Shown here: piece by piece, positions 9,401-18,400 of the stretch
Numbering within the stretch: position 1 is the first letter of the stretch
Layout of the letters: every line of letters begins with the position of its first letter
DNA from: Flavobacterium terrisoli
Lineage (GTDB): Bacteria; Bacteroidota; Bacteroidia; Flavobacteriales; Flavobacteriaceae
Assembly: GCF_030167905.1 (NCBI RefSeq)
Contig: NZ_JARGNA010000004.1
Coordinates: 186,001 to 250,000, forward strand
Length of the DNA: 64,000 nucleotides
Reading direction: 5' to 3'
Made by a program: the position numbers and the translations under genes
The notes under the pieces: generated by a model
The model's input: the letters and a program-made list of their open reading frames with translations, nothing else
Told to the model about the DNA's origin: nothing
Databases searched by the model: none

Positions 9401-10551
9401 GCGTTGGTGCCTGAATTTCCTAATAAACCCCACGCCGAAGGTACCGCTGGGTTTTGCCAAGTGGCTTTGCCACTGGCATCAGAAGTAAGGACTTTTCCAT
9501 TACCCTGATTGCCGTCAACCATACGGATATTGCCTACCACATGCAATTTGTCGAGTGGGGTTGTAGTTCCTATTCCAACATTCACAGAGGAAGTGGCACC
9601 ATTAACTCCGGAAATACTGCCTAATACCATACTGTCATCAGCGTTTACTGAAGCATAGGCTCCGATAGCAGTAGCATTAGTATACCCTTGACCGCCTGTA
9701 TTGGAGAAGGCCCCAACGGTTGTATTGTAAGTACCGTAATAATTTGTATACAGGGAACGATACCCTAAAGCGGTATTATAGTCTCCATCGTTATTAAATA
9801 AAGATTCGTTTCCAATACCTACATTGCCATCGCCTAAATTATTGTTTTTAATAGCATTGAAGCCCAAAGCAGTGTTGTAATTACCAAAATAGTTAGTGGA
9901 AAGAGAATAATTCCCTACTGCATTATTTTCGTTTCCGTAGAAATTAGAATTCAAAGCAAATTTACCAACACCAACGTTGGAATTCCCTGAATAGTTTTGA
10001 ATTAATGCATGATATCCCAAAGCCGTATTGCTTGTGCCTGAATTGTTGCTATACAAAGCTCCGACACCAAAAGCGCTATTTTCAATTCCCGTGCCGGAAG
10101 ATTGCAAAGAATTTTGTCCAAATGAGGTATTGGTTTCTCCAATTATACCGGAAGTAGAAAAGTTTCTTTTAAAAATCACATCCACATTATCTCGTGTGCC
10201 AATAAAATTATTTAAAGGATTGGTACCGGTATTTCCTGAAAGACTCCAGCCTTTGTCACCACCAACCCTTTTCCAGGAAGTACTTGAGGACTCCCAATAA
10301 TAGAAACCGGGTTCATAGCTGCCATAATTTGTAGCCAAATAAACCAACATTCCATCTTGTGCAGCAGACGGGTTAAGCGAAGAAAAGACATTTACTCGTG
10401 GAATGAGTAACCCATCATTAGTTGACGGGGAATAGGGACTGTAGCAATTTATATCTAATGTGGCATTAGGTGTTTCGGTATTGATACCCACTTGGGAATA
10501 GACTATGTTGAGGCAAACAAGATATAGAATAAGAAAGTAAAGTTTTTTCAT
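6445..10551 (-). CDS. giant repetitive fibre protein with C-terminal peptidase S74 chaperone domain
   Basis: A secreted 1368-residue protein (start MKKLYFLI at 10551; signal peptide to VYSQ, about residues 1-20). Most of the length is a 17-residue repeat of the form NTAxGxxsLxxNxxGxx, like YadA-type or phage tail-fibre beta-rolls, in four blocks at about residues 145-310, 410-690, 825-1005 and 1155-1235. Each block is preceded by WSLxGNxGTxPxxNFIGTxDN. The module IPRVN...AAQDGM...PGFYYW occurs twice (about residues 45-90 and 715-770), so the gene arose by internal duplication. The end carries SDSRWK, a peptidase S74 self-cleavage motif (Ser about residue 1255), then FIAQEIEE and a final coiled coil. 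A trimeric surface fibre that trims its own chaperone is inferred. It follows a sensor kinase/regulator pair on the same strand. Confidence 0.85.
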   Translation of the reverse strand: MKKLYFLILYLVCLNIVYSQVGINTETPNATLDINCYSPYSPSTNDGLLIPRVNVFSSLNPSAAQDGMLVYLATNYGSYEPGFYYWESSSTSWKRVGGDKGWSLSGNTGTNPLNNFIGTRDNVDVIFKRNFSTSGIIGETNTSFGQNSLQSSGTGIENSAFGVGALYSNNSGTSNTALGYHALIQNYSGNSNVGVGKFALNSNFYGNENNAVGNYSLSTNYFGNYNTALGFNAIKNNNLGDGNVGIGNESLFNNDGDYNTALGYRSLYTNYYGTYNTTVGAFSNTGGQGYTNATAIGAYASVNADDSMVLGSISGVNGATSSVNVGIGTTTPLDKLHVVGNIRMVDGNQGNGKVLTSDASGKATWQNPAVPSAWGLLGNSGTNANTNFIGTTDNIDFTIKRNNILSGKIALYNTVFGYNSFNNSGTGLQNAVFGNNSLSAITSGNYITALGSNVLTANTSGSSNTGAGFGALNQNTVGANNTGIGLSSLGSNVNGIDNTALGSESLFNNLSGSYNTSVGKESLKNNLSGSFNTGVGYQSLFNSTGEFNSGLGMASLRENTTGNRNTAVGAQSLNMNTIGSHNTIIGFNAGYFNSTGNGNTALGSQTLSSNTVGLNNVAVGRYTLNLTTGSGNTGLGAYSLSSLTVGNSNTAIGGDAMSNLTTGYNNIAIGSAAQVPLNTGSDQLSIANVIYGKDMSNIALGKIGIGETTPSAKLQISPSNANAPDITDGMIIPRVNALPISNPTAAQNGMMLYLTTTSGLFSPGFYYWDNGSTTWKTLGGSGWSLSGNAGTNPTTNFIGTTDNNNVIFKRNNIFSGQIGYNNTSFGLNSFAENYGWGNTAIGYNTLQYSYNGEYNTALGAAALQSNSYGDNNTGIGFNSLSSNTEGSQNTAVGKESLFSNTFGSNNTAIGYQSLFSNSLGHYNSAIGINALRDCYDGYGNTANGHNAASSIVNGSYNTAVGYQTLPGNFSGNYNTAFGYYASVSDNINNASAIGAFSFAQNNNTLILGSIAGVNTASSTVKVGIGTYDPQERLHVVGTIRSSVLAAGPSFSYALIGDENGNILPISGGLSGQVLTMSTYGPQWQNPASPPTTWWSLTGNSGTIPGTHFIGTADNADVVFKRSNTTAGRISPTNIAFGINANISNTTGTYNSAFGYNAMYSNQNGFNNIAVGYNSLYSNVSGWENTAVGYYALNNTTGSYNTAVGKGALTNVTTGSNNLGLGDTAQVPSATGNNQIRLGNIFIGYLGCQVGLSITSDSRWKDNILPSDLGLDFIKKLKPVSYFRKNDEFKRLEYGFIAQEIEETLTSFGIANSGILTKDDEGFYSLRYNDFIAPMTKAIQEQQKIIESQEAKIQSLEERLKVLEEKINK

Positions 10552-10610
10552 AACTACCGTCGTAAAGTAATGTGTACCCAACGAAGTTATGATATTCCAT
10601 CAATCGCTTC

Positions 10611-10630
10611 AATCAACCTTTCGGTTGATT
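10611..10630 (-). other. intercistronic hairpin with GAAA tetraloop
   Basis: AATCAACC (10611-10618) and GGTTGATT (10623-10630) pair perfectly; read on the minus strand the loop is GAAA. It lies one base after the sensor kinase stop and 60 bases before the fibre gene start, without a T-run in the minus direction. It could be an RNA processing or 3'-end stability element between the two genes. Confidence 0.5.
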
Positions 10631-10631
10631 T

Positions 10632-13613
10632 TTAATATGGAATTTTGAATATGATAGTGGTGCCTTTCTCGGTTAAAATGGTCAATTGGGCCTTTATTTT
10701 TTCCATTCGCTTCGCGATATTTTTCAACCCGTTCCCGCTAATTCTTTTTTCAGAATGGCTCATGCCTATACCGTCGTCTTTGATACAGACGTTAATGGTA
10801 CTGTTTTTTTCAATTTGGATGAGAACGTTTTGCGCAGCAGCGTGCTTAACAATATTGTGCAAACATTCTTTGATTGACAGGAATATATGCCTTCTGTTTT
10901 CTCCCAAAACTTTAAAGTTCATATCTTCTTCAGGGAAACTAAAAGCCACATTCAAATTATTATTTTGACAATACTCTTGGGCGTAAATTTTGATATAAGA
11001 AAGTAGCTCTTCCCAAGTGTTGTTTTCCTCTTTCATCGCCCAAATGATCTCGCTCATGCTTTCAACCAATTGGGTAGAGGTGCTTTTGATTGAGTTTATA
11101 AAATCATTATTGGTTTCTTTCTGCAAAGCCATCTGACTCAAATAGGTAATTTTGGTTAAGCCACTGCCTAAATCATCATGCATATCCGCTGCGATGCGGT
11201 TTCGCTCTTCGTCAACTGCCTTTTGTTTTTCGAGTTTCTTTTTAAAATTGTACCAAAACAACAACCAAACTAAAAAAGCAAATGCCGCCAACATCAGCAC
11301 CATAAACCACCAGGTTTCATAAAAATAATTGGCAATGCTGAACGTATAAGGTTGTGGTAAATAAATCCATTGCTGGCTGCCCTTGGTTCTCACGCGAGCA
11401 TTAAATGTATAAGTACCGGCTTTGAGTTTTTGAAAGGAGACCGTTCTATTGTTGGCCAAATCAATCCATTGTTTGCTCAACCCTTGTAATTGATAACTGT
11501 ATTCCAAATTTTTACCAGTTTCGATATCTACTGCTACCAATCGGAATTCCATGCTGTTTTGGTTGGGCTTGAATTCAAAATGATGCTGGCTAATATCCAC
11601 AGCGGATTGGTTTACTTTCAGGAATTCTAAATAAATTTTAGTAGATACTTTTTTGTTCTGTAAAACCTCATCTGGATTAAAGTAATACAGCTTACTCATA
11701 GCCCCAATCCACATGGTATTGCGTTGCAAATCCATTTTAAGGGCTATGTAATTCGACGAAACATCCGTAAATCCATCCCAAATGTCCATAGGGTAGAAGG
11801 TGTTGGTTTTGGTATCCAAACAACCCACGCCTTTATTGGAAAGCAGCCAAAGTCGTTCGCGTTTGTCAAACTCAATTTCAGTGATGTAATTGCTAGTTAA
11901 ACCATTGTCCAAATTATAGCTGATTACTTCTTGACTTCTGGGGTTGAATTTAATCAATCCGCCACCTTCAAAAGCAATCCACATCCAATTCTTCTTATCT
12001 ATTTTTATACCTGTGATGCCACCAAAAAAATGATCTTTAGTTGCTTTAAAATCATTGAAATTGAATTCTTTAAAACGTTGTGTTGCGTAATTAAACTGTA
12101 AAAGTTTTGAGGAGCGATTCATTCCAAACCATAAGTTGTGATCGGCATCTTCACAAACATTTGAATAATAAGAAGAAGAAAACATCGGTTCTCCGTTTTG
12201 GTCTTTGTAATACGTAACTATCTTTCCGGTCTTGGCATCTCTTTTGGCTAAACCACCACCGGCATTGCCACTAAACCAAAAATCTCCATTAGAGTGTTTG
12301 AATACCATGGTAATAATATCCGAAGAAGGAAAAACTGTTTTTAATTGGAACGGATAATAAAATTGATTTTTTACAGTGTTGAATGCTTCAATTTTGGTTT
12401 CGGTATGAGCGCCCGAAAGATAAATAGTGTTGTTGTAGGTATATATGCCCCAAATTGCCGTCGTATTTTTAAGACTTTCAATTTGCTTGGAATCTTGATT
12501 GAATCGGTACAACTTTCCCAAATAACTACCGGCATAAATATAGTCATTGGTTGTAGTCAAGGTATTTATCGGTGATTCTTCACTTGTTGGAATCGCAATA
12601 CTTTTTATTTTTTGATTCAGTTTGCTTTTGTAAACACTCAATCCTTGATTGGTACCAATCCACAAGTTGTTGTTCTTGTCAAGTAAAAAGGAAGATATGA
12701 TATTACTTTTTACGGACAAATCGTTTTCGTCGCGGTGCAAAATAGCCGATACTTTGTCCGATTTGAGAAGGTTTATGCCTCTATGTGTGCCAATCCAAAT
12801 ATTGTTTTCCTTGTCTTTGAGATAGGTGATAAAATTTGAGGACGTTAGTTCGTTGGGTTTTACTTGAAGATGTTGAAGCAATTGTCCTTTGTAGTCAAAA
12901 ATATAAAGCCCGGAAAAGTAATCACCGATATAGATTTTTTGAGCTCCTATATCAATGAATTTTAATTCAAATTGCCCAAAATTTCCTTTCATGTATTGGC
13001 GCACGTTCAGAGGGAACGGAGTAAGCTTTTTAGAAGCCAAATCATATTGATAGTAATCAAAACAATTCCCAACCAAATACTTGTTTTCAGCCATTTTTCG
13101 AATAAAAAGAAAGCTATACACCCTTCCTTTGGGCTTGATGACATCAATAGTCCTAAACTGAGAATCCACAATGATAAGGCTGTCCAAAGCATTTAACGCA
13201 AATTTTCCTGGTGAGAGCTGATTGATTTCAACTATGGTTTGATTTTTAAACTTTGGAACGAGTTGTAACGATTGTTTGGTGGTGTTTAAAACAGCCATCT
13301 TAGTGTTGTCCAACAACAGTATTTTATCGTTACTTAAATTATGTAAACTTGAATAACTTCCGGCGTTACCACTATTGGAAGTAAAGTAAAAATTGTGAAA
13401 TTCTGCTCCGTCAAACCTACTCAAACCTTCTTTGGTGCCTAACCAAATAAAACCTTTGCTGTCTTCGATGATTGAATTGATATTGTTATCACACAAACCA
13501 TCTTGGATGTCGTAGTTTTTAAAAATGTAATCGCCAGCCTGACTTTGTACCGATAGGGTACAGCCAAACAGTAACGCTATGAGGAAACATTTTTGCAGCA
13601 TTTTAACGACCAT
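10632..13613 (-). CDS. two-component sensor kinase with Reg_prop propeller and Y_Y_Y domain
   Basis: A 993-residue membrane histidine kinase. After a signal peptide (MLQKCFLIALLFGCTLS...), WxG-type Reg_prop blades run through about residue 680 (GFIWLGTKEGLSRF, NIWIGTHRGINLL, NLWIGTNQGLSVY), forming two periplasmic beta propellers. A Y_Y_Y domain follows (about residues 690-765), then one transmembrane helix (about 768-792). The HisKA_3 box RIAADMHDDLGSGL carries the phospho-acceptor His; the HATPase has the N box ECLHNIVKH and G box DDGIGM. The start at 13613 overlaps the regulator gene by 11 bases; an ATG at 13601 is an alternative. It is likely to signal through the adjacent LuxR regulator; its ligand is unknown. 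Confidence 0.92.
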   Translation of the reverse strand: MVVKMLQKCFLIALLFGCTLSVQSQAGDYIFKNYDIQDGLCDNNINSIIEDSKGFIWLGTKEGLSRFDGAEFHNFYFTSNSGNAGSYSSLHNLSNDKILLLDNTKMAVLNTTKQSLQLVPKFKNQTIVEINQLSPGKFALNALDSLIIVDSQFRTIDVIKPKGRVYSFLFIRKMAENKYLVGNCFDYYQYDLASKKLTPFPLNVRQYMKGNFGQFELKFIDIGAQKIYIGDYFSGLYIFDYKGQLLQHLQVKPNELTSSNFITYLKDKENNIWIGTHRGINLLKSDKVSAILHRDENDLSVKSNIISSFLLDKNNNLWIGTNQGLSVYKSKLNQKIKSIAIPTSEESPINTLTTTNDYIYAGSYLGKLYRFNQDSKQIESLKNTTAIWGIYTYNNTIYLSGAHTETKIEAFNTVKNQFYYPFQLKTVFPSSDIITMVFKHSNGDFWFSGNAGGGLAKRDAKTGKIVTYYKDQNGEPMFSSSYYSNVCEDADHNLWFGMNRSSKLLQFNYATQRFKEFNFNDFKATKDHFFGGITGIKIDKKNWMWIAFEGGGLIKFNPRSQEVISYNLDNGLTSNYITEIEFDKRERLWLLSNKGVGCLDTKTNTFYPMDIWDGFTDVSSNYIALKMDLQRNTMWIGAMSKLYYFNPDEVLQNKKVSTKIYLEFLKVNQSAVDISQHHFEFKPNQNSMEFRLVAVDIETGKNLEYSYQLQGLSKQWIDLANNRTVSFQKLKAGTYTFNARVRTKGSQQWIYLPQPYTFSIANYFYETWWFMVLMLAAFAFLVWLLFWYNFKKKLEKQKAVDEERNRIAADMHDDLGSGLTKITYLSQMALQKETNNDFINSIKSTSTQLVESMSEIIWAMKEENNTWEELLSYIKIYAQEYCQNNNLNVAFSFPEEDMNFKVLGENRRHIFLSIKECLHNIVKHAAAQNVLIQIEKNSTINVCIKDDGIGMSHSEKRISGNGLKNIAKRMEKIKAQLTILTEKGTTIIFKIPY

Positions 13614-14220
13614 ACATTTTGTTGATGGCTTCGGTTTTGTTTTGCACTTGCAGCTTTTGGTAAATATGATTCAAATGTCTTTTGACAGTACTAAAGGAAA
13701 TATTGAGTTTATCGGCAATTTCTTTGTATAAAAATCCTTTGCTCAACAATTCCAACACTTCTTTTTCTCGTGCAGAGATTAAAGTGTCAACCGAGTTTTT
13801 ACTGCTGTTAAAAGTACTCAGTACCTTACGGGCAATTTTTGGCGACATCGGGCTGCCGCCTTCGTGTAACTCCAATAAGGATTCGATGATTTTTTCGGGC
13901 GTTGTATTCTTTAGTATATAACCATTAGCGCCCGCTTTCAGCGCTTCAAAAACCTGATCGTTATCTTCGTAAATCGTAAACATAATGAATTGCATTTCCG
14001 GGCATTTGGCTTTTACCTGATGGATACAGTCGATACCGCTCTGTTGTGGTAAGTTAATGTCGGTAATGACCACGTCGGGTTGCAATTTGGGCAACTTACG
14101 AATGGCATCTTCTGCATTATCAAAACATCGCACCAGGGAGAAACGGGCGTCATTGTCAATCACGGCTTTCAAACCGTGCTGTATTTCGGGTATGTCTTCT
14201 ATGATACAAACAGCAATCAT
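13603..14220 (-). CDS. NarL/LuxR-family response regulator
   Basis: A 205-residue regulator with an N-terminal receiver domain (acidic pair E8/D9, phospho-acceptor D54 in VVITDINLP, Lys in the YILKN segment near residue 104) and a C-terminal LuxR-type helix-turn-helix (ISAREKEVLELLSKG, IADKLNISFSTVKRHL). It is first in the operon with the propeller kinase, whose HisKA_3 domain belongs to the class that pairs with NarL-type regulators. The downstream fibre gene at 6445 is a plausible target because of its position only. Confidence 0.95.
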   Translation of the reverse strand: MIAVCIIEDIPEIQHGLKAVIDNDARFSLVRCFDNAEDAIRKLPKLQPDVVITDINLPQQSGIDCIHQVKAKCPEMQFIMFTIYEDNDQVFEALKAGANGYILKNTTPEKIIESLLELHEGGSPMSPKIARKVLSTFNSSKNSVDTLISAREKEVLELLSKGFLYKEIADKLNISFSTVKRHLNHIYQKLQVQNKTEAINKMYGR

Positions 14221-14403
14221 AATTTATTTTAAAATGTTTCTAAGCAAAATAAGTCAACATATTTATCTTCCGCAATGGTACTTTAGGTTGATTTGTGTTT
14301 AAAATACTTATAAAAATAGTAATTCTTTTGATGGCTTGAAAAAAAACCCGATTTTGAGCAATTAATCAATTGTTAAACCCTAATTACAATCAACATTTTT
14401 GCC

Positions 14404-14412
14404 TACTTTTGT
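14404..14412 (+). promoter_or_regulatory. Bacteroidetes -7 promoter element for ccsBA
   Basis: TACTTTTGT matches TAnnTTTG exactly and lies 30 bases before the ccsBA ATG, giving a short leader. No convincing -33 TTG is present. Confidence 0.6.
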
Positions 14413-14441
14413 ACGACTTTTTTAAAAATTAATTCCAACTC

Positions 14442-17400
14442 ATGGAAAAAAAAATATACTCGATTTTATTCTCTACACGTTTAATGGCTGTTTTGTTTCT
14501 GGGTTTTGCTATAGCCATGGCAACCGGAACATTCATTGAAAGCAAATACAACACGGATACCGCAAGAATTTTAGTTTACAACGCCTGGTGGTTTGAAGGG
14601 ATTATGTTGTTTTTTATGATTAATTTCTTAGGAAATATCAAGCGTTACCAATTGTACAAAAAAGAAAAATGGGCGACACTTTTGCTGCATTTGTCTTTTA
14701 TCTTCATTATCGTAGGAGCATTTATCACACGCTATATCAGCTATGAAGGCATGATGCCTATTCGGGAAGGTGCCAGTTCCAATCAAATTTATTCAGACAA
14801 ATGTTATCTGACCGTTTATGTGGATGGCATTTACCAGGGCAAAATGATGCGCCGGACATTTGAAAAGCCAATGCTGCTTTCACCGGTAACCAATAATCAT
14901 TTTTCCATCGACGAGAAGTTTGCCGAAATCCCTTTTGAAATAGAATACAAAAACTTTGTGCTTGATGCCAAGGAAACCATCAAAGCGGATGACAAAGGAG
15001 AAACCTATCTAAAACTGGTAGAGTCCGGTGATGGAACGCGTCACGAACACATGCTAAAAGCCGGTGAAGTTCAAAATATCCACAACGTTTTATTTGCTTT
15101 GGACAAACCAACCAAAGGCGCGATTAACATTGATACCAAAAATAACACAGTAACCTCACCTTTTGATGGTCAGTTTATGCGAATGGCCGATAAAATGCAG
15201 GGCAAAGTAACCAAAGATTCGGTTCAGGCCTTGATGTATCGTTCGTTGTATAACGTGGGCGGAAGCCAGTTTGTAATTCCGGAATTGCCTAAAAAAGGGG
15301 TAAAGTCATTCGAACCAAGCGGCGATTTTAAAGCTAAAACTGGTGAAGATGCTTTGACCGTAACCGTTAAGACCGGAGGAAAAGAAGAAGAAATAACCTT
15401 AGTTGGTGCCAGAGGAAAACAAGGTGAGCCAAAATCATTTAAATTGGGTCAACTGGAATTCACTCTTAGCTATGGAAGCAAAGTATATACATTGCCGTTC
15501 AACATTCAGTTGAATGATTTTATTGCCGAGAAATATCCGGGAACGGAAAAGAGTTTCTCTGCTTTTGAAAGTAAAGTAACCGTAAAAGATGGTGCTGAGA
15601 CTTTTGACGCCCGTATCTTTATGAATAACATCTTGGATTATAAAGGCTTTAGATTTTTTCAGGCGTCATTTGATCCTGATGAAAAAGGAACCGTGCTTTC
15701 AGTAAACCATGATTTCTGGGGAACGACGATAACTTATATTGGTTATTTTTTGTTGTTTTTCTGTATGATGGCCATCTTGTTTGTCAAAAATACCCGTTTT
15801 GCCGATTTGAAACGAAAGCTGGAGAATGTAAAAAAGAAGAAAGCCAAGCTAATGACTATCTTGCTATTGTTGGGTTCATTTAGTGGTTTTGCCCAAGACC
15901 ATGCACATGAAGCGCCAAAAGGCAAAATGAACTTTCTGGATTCTATTTTATACTATAAGGTTCCCGAAAAACAAGCGGCACAATTTGGCCGATTAATCAT
16001 TCAGGATGCCGGTGGTAGAATGAAGCCCATCAATACTTTTGCTTCTGAATTGTTGCGAAAAGTGAGCCACAGCGATACTTACGAAGGAATGAATTCCGAC
16101 CAGGTTTTCCTTTCGATGAAGCAGTATCCGTTTGCCTGGATAGAACTTCCGATTGTTTATGTAAAAGCCGGAAATGACAGCATCCGAAAAATAATAGGAG
16201 TAGAGCCAGGAATGAAGCTGATTCCGTTTAAAAAGTTTTTTGATGAGAAAGGCAATTATAAATTATCGCCTTACTTAGATGCCGCTTATAAAACAGCCAA
16301 TCCCAATCAGTTTGAGAAAGATTTTGTAGAAACCGATAAGAAAATCAATCTGATGAACAGTGCCCTTTTTGGCAGCATCCTAAAGATTTATCCGGTACCA
16401 AATGACAAAAACAACAAATGGGTTTCCAATCTGGAAATCAGTCACGCCACCGGAACCGTTTTAGACACGATTAAAGGTGCATTCCCTTATTATCTCGAAT
16501 CATTGACCATGGCTACCAAATCGAAAGATTACACCATGGCCAATACCATGTTGAATGGCATTGAAACTTATCAGAAAAAATTTGGGAAAGCCGTTTATCC
16601 TGATGAAAACAAAATCGAGTCAGAGATTTTATACAACAAATACAACGTCTTCAAAAAACTGCCTTATTGGTATATTACCGTTGCGGCATTGATGTTTTTA
16701 TTGGTCATTATTCAAATCTTCAAAGACCGGAAATGGTTGAGAATAACGATTAATGTCTGCCATGTTTTAATAGGATTATTGTTTGCTTTGCATACGCTCG
16801 GTTTAATTGCCCGTTGGTATATTTCAGGGCACGCGCCATGGAGTAATGCTTATGAAGCCATTGTTTATGTAGCCTGGGCGACGATGTTTTTTGGATTAGC
16901 TTTCGACAGAAAATCAAAACTGACCGTAGCTTCTTCTGCCTTTGTAACAGCAATGATATTAACCGCGGCTTATGCCAACTGGATTGACCCGGAAATAGCC
17001 AATTTACAACCGGTACTGAATTCGTATTGGTTGATGATTCACGTTGCGGTAATCGTGGCGAGTTATGGTCCGTTTGCATTGGGTGCGATTTTAGGATTTG
17101 TTTCCTTGCTATTGATTGCTTTTACTACCAAAGAGAACAAAGCTATAATGGAACTCAACATCAAGGAAATCACTTATATCAATGAAATGGCTTTGACCGT
17201 TGGATTAGTCATGTTAACCATTGGTAACTTCCTTGGTGGACAATGGGCGAATGAGAGTTGGGGAAGATATTGGGGTTGGGATCCAAAAGAAACCTGGGCT
17301 TTAATCAGTATTATGGTTTATGCTTTTGTGATTCACGCTCGTTTTGTTCCTGCTTTGAGAAACAAATGGATATTCAACTTAATGGCGATGTATGCTTTTG

Positions 17401-17570
17401 TATCAATTCTGTTTACGTATTACGGAGTGAATTTCCACTTGGTTGGGCTACATTCTTATGCCAGCGGTGAAGCAAAATCCTTGAGTTGGATTTGGATGAG
17501 TTTAGGCGGTATGTCCTTAATGGGTGCGATTGCTTATCCTGGTTATCGAAAATATTATAAAAAGAAATAA
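14442..17570 (+). CDS. ccsA: cytochrome c biogenesis protein CcsBA (ResB-ResC fusion)
   Basis: A 1042-residue system II cytochrome c synthase in which the ResB/CcsB and ResC/CcsA halves are fused. It exports haem and attaches it to apocytochrome CxxCH motifs in the periplasm. The N-terminal half has three early membrane helices (about residues 12-30, 45-65 and 80-100), a large periplasmic part and a helix near 430-450. The C-terminal half has about eight helices and the haem-binding WWD signature (WGRYWGWDPKETW, about residues 940-952). Fusion is common in Bacteroidetes. The window itself encodes two di-haem peroxidases that would be clients. Confidence 0.93.
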   Translation: MEKKIYSILFSTRLMAVLFLGFAIAMATGTFIESKYNTDTARILVYNAWWFEGIMLFFMINFLGNIKRYQLYKKEKWATLLLHLSFIFIIVGAFITRYISYEGMMPIREGASSNQIYSDKCYLTVYVDGIYQGKMMRRTFEKPMLLSPVTNNHFSIDEKFAEIPFEIEYKNFVLDAKETIKADDKGETYLKLVESGDGTRHEHMLKAGEVQNIHNVLFALDKPTKGAINIDTKNNTVTSPFDGQFMRMADKMQGKVTKDSVQALMYRSLYNVGGSQFVIPELPKKGVKSFEPSGDFKAKTGEDALTVTVKTGGKEEEITLVGARGKQGEPKSFKLGQLEFTLSYGSKVYTLPFNIQLNDFIAEKYPGTEKSFSAFESKVTVKDGAETFDARIFMNNILDYKGFRFFQASFDPDEKGTVLSVNHDFWGTTITYIGYFLLFFCMMAILFVKNTRFADLKRKLENVKKKKAKLMTILLLLGSFSGFAQDHAHEAPKGKMNFLDSILYYKVPEKQAAQFGRLIIQDAGGRMKPINTFASELLRKVSHSDTYEGMNSDQVFLSMKQYPFAWIELPIVYVKAGNDSIRKIIGVEPGMKLIPFKKFFDEKGNYKLSPYLDAAYKTANPNQFEKDFVETDKKINLMNSALFGSILKIYPVPNDKNNKWVSNLEISHATGTVLDTIKGAFPYYLESLTMATKSKDYTMANTMLNGIETYQKKFGKAVYPDENKIESEILYNKYNVFKKLPYWYITVAALMFLLVIIQIFKDRKWLRITINVCHVLIGLLFALHTLGLIARWYISGHAPWSNAYEAIVYVAWATMFFGLAFDRKSKLTVASSAFVTAMILTAAYANWIDPEIANLQPVLNSYWLMIHVAVIVASYGPFALGAILGFVSLLLIAFTTKENKAIMELNIKEITYINEMALTVGLVMLTIGNFLGGQWANESWGRYWGWDPKETWALISIMVYAFVIHARFVPALRNKWIFNLMAMYAFVSILFTYYGVNFHLVGLHSYASGEAKSLSWIWMSLGGMSLMGAIAYPGYRKYYKKK

Positions 17571-17600
17571 AAAAAAGTCCCGAGTATATCGGGACTTTTT
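17571..17600. terminator. bidirectional intrinsic terminator
   Basis: AAAAAGTCCCGA, loop GTATA-type, TCGGGACTTTTT between the convergent ccsBA (ends 17570) and anti-sigma gene (ends 17618). A-run before and T-run after let it work in both directions. Confidence 0.9.
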
Positions 17601-17617
17601 ACTTTTAGTGATTATCG

Positions 17618-18400
17618 TTATACTTTTCCTAAAGTATATAGTTTCTCAAGCGTTGGCGATTTGCTTCCGCCGGCTGGTTCCAAGGTAATTCCGAAAGCTT
17701 CAGCTCCGGCATTATTATCCACTTTAAACATAGAGTTTTCTGCAGTAAAGTTTTCCAGCAAACCAATGCTTGTTGGCGTTAAAGGCTCCAGTTTCAAAGC
17801 CCAAACCTGATACACCATGCCTTCCGGTGGTTCCGGTAAGCCTGCGGCATCTACATAAACCACTTGTTGTTCTTTATTCCAATATACTTTAGCCGAAGCT
17901 GTTGGATCAATGGCTTGTCCGCCCAATTGGATTATGGTAGTATTGGCATCTCTAACGACATTTAACACTGTTGTAGTTTCTTTGTTTTTCAATTCCAAAC
18001 CAACTACAGTTTCCTGTAATTTGTTTTTCTCTACTTTGATTGTTTCAATTTGTTTATTGCTTTCACTCAATTTTGAATATTGAAAGCCGATACCGATTAG
18101 CAAGGCAATAGAAGCTGCCCATCCAATATAAGTCGCCATATTGTTTCGAGGCTTAAAGTCGACAACTCTTCCGTGTTTCAGTTCGAGTTGGGCCTTAATT
18201 TTCTCAAATTGGCTATGCGAAATAAAAGGAGAGAAGCTGCTCGAAAGATTAATGATTGCTTTTTCTATCGAAAGAATTTCAGCTTTCACTTCGGGGTTCT
18301 TATTGGCCATAGCATTTACTTCATCGTTCTCCGATTCGGTAAGTAAACCATAGACATACAGTTCTAGTATGCCTGATTCTATATAGTCTTTAGTTTCCAT
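17618..18400 (-). CDS. anti-sigma factor, RskA-like
   Basis: A 260-residue single-pass membrane protein that would hold the partner sigma factor inactive. The cytoplasmic N-terminal part (about residues 1-90) begins with the IESGILELYVYGLLTESE helix typical of these anti-sigma domains. One membrane helix is at about residues 92-110, followed by a coiled-coil stretch rich in Lys/Glu. The periplasmic RskA C-terminal domain (about 155-260) has YWNKEQQVVYVDAAGLP and YQVWALK. Its ATG shares bases with the sigma stop (TAATG), indicating translational coupling. The inducing signal is not evident. Confidence 0.88.
   Translation of the reverse strand: METKDYIESGILELYVYGLLTESENDEVNAMANKNPEVKAEILSIEKAIINLSSSFSPFISHSQFEKIKAQLELKHGRVVDFKPRNNMATYIGWAASIALLIGIGFQYSKLSESNKQIETIKVEKNKLQETVVGLELKNKETTTVLNVVRDANTTIIQLGGQAIDPTASAKVYWNKEQQVVYVDAAGLPEPPEGMVYQVWALKLEPLTPTSIGLLENFTAENSMFKVDNNAGAEAFGITLEPAGGSKSPTLEKLYTLGKV

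Noticed and set aside
6870..10200. Regular 51-base DNA repeats resembling a CRISPR or satellite array
   Set aside because: They keep one open reading frame and encode the 17-residue beta-roll repeat; there are no unique spacers or cas genes.
7127..10300. Plus-strand ORFs opposite the fibre gene
   Set aside because: They mirror the 17-residue repeats of the minus-strand gene, giving repetitive, low-sense translations.
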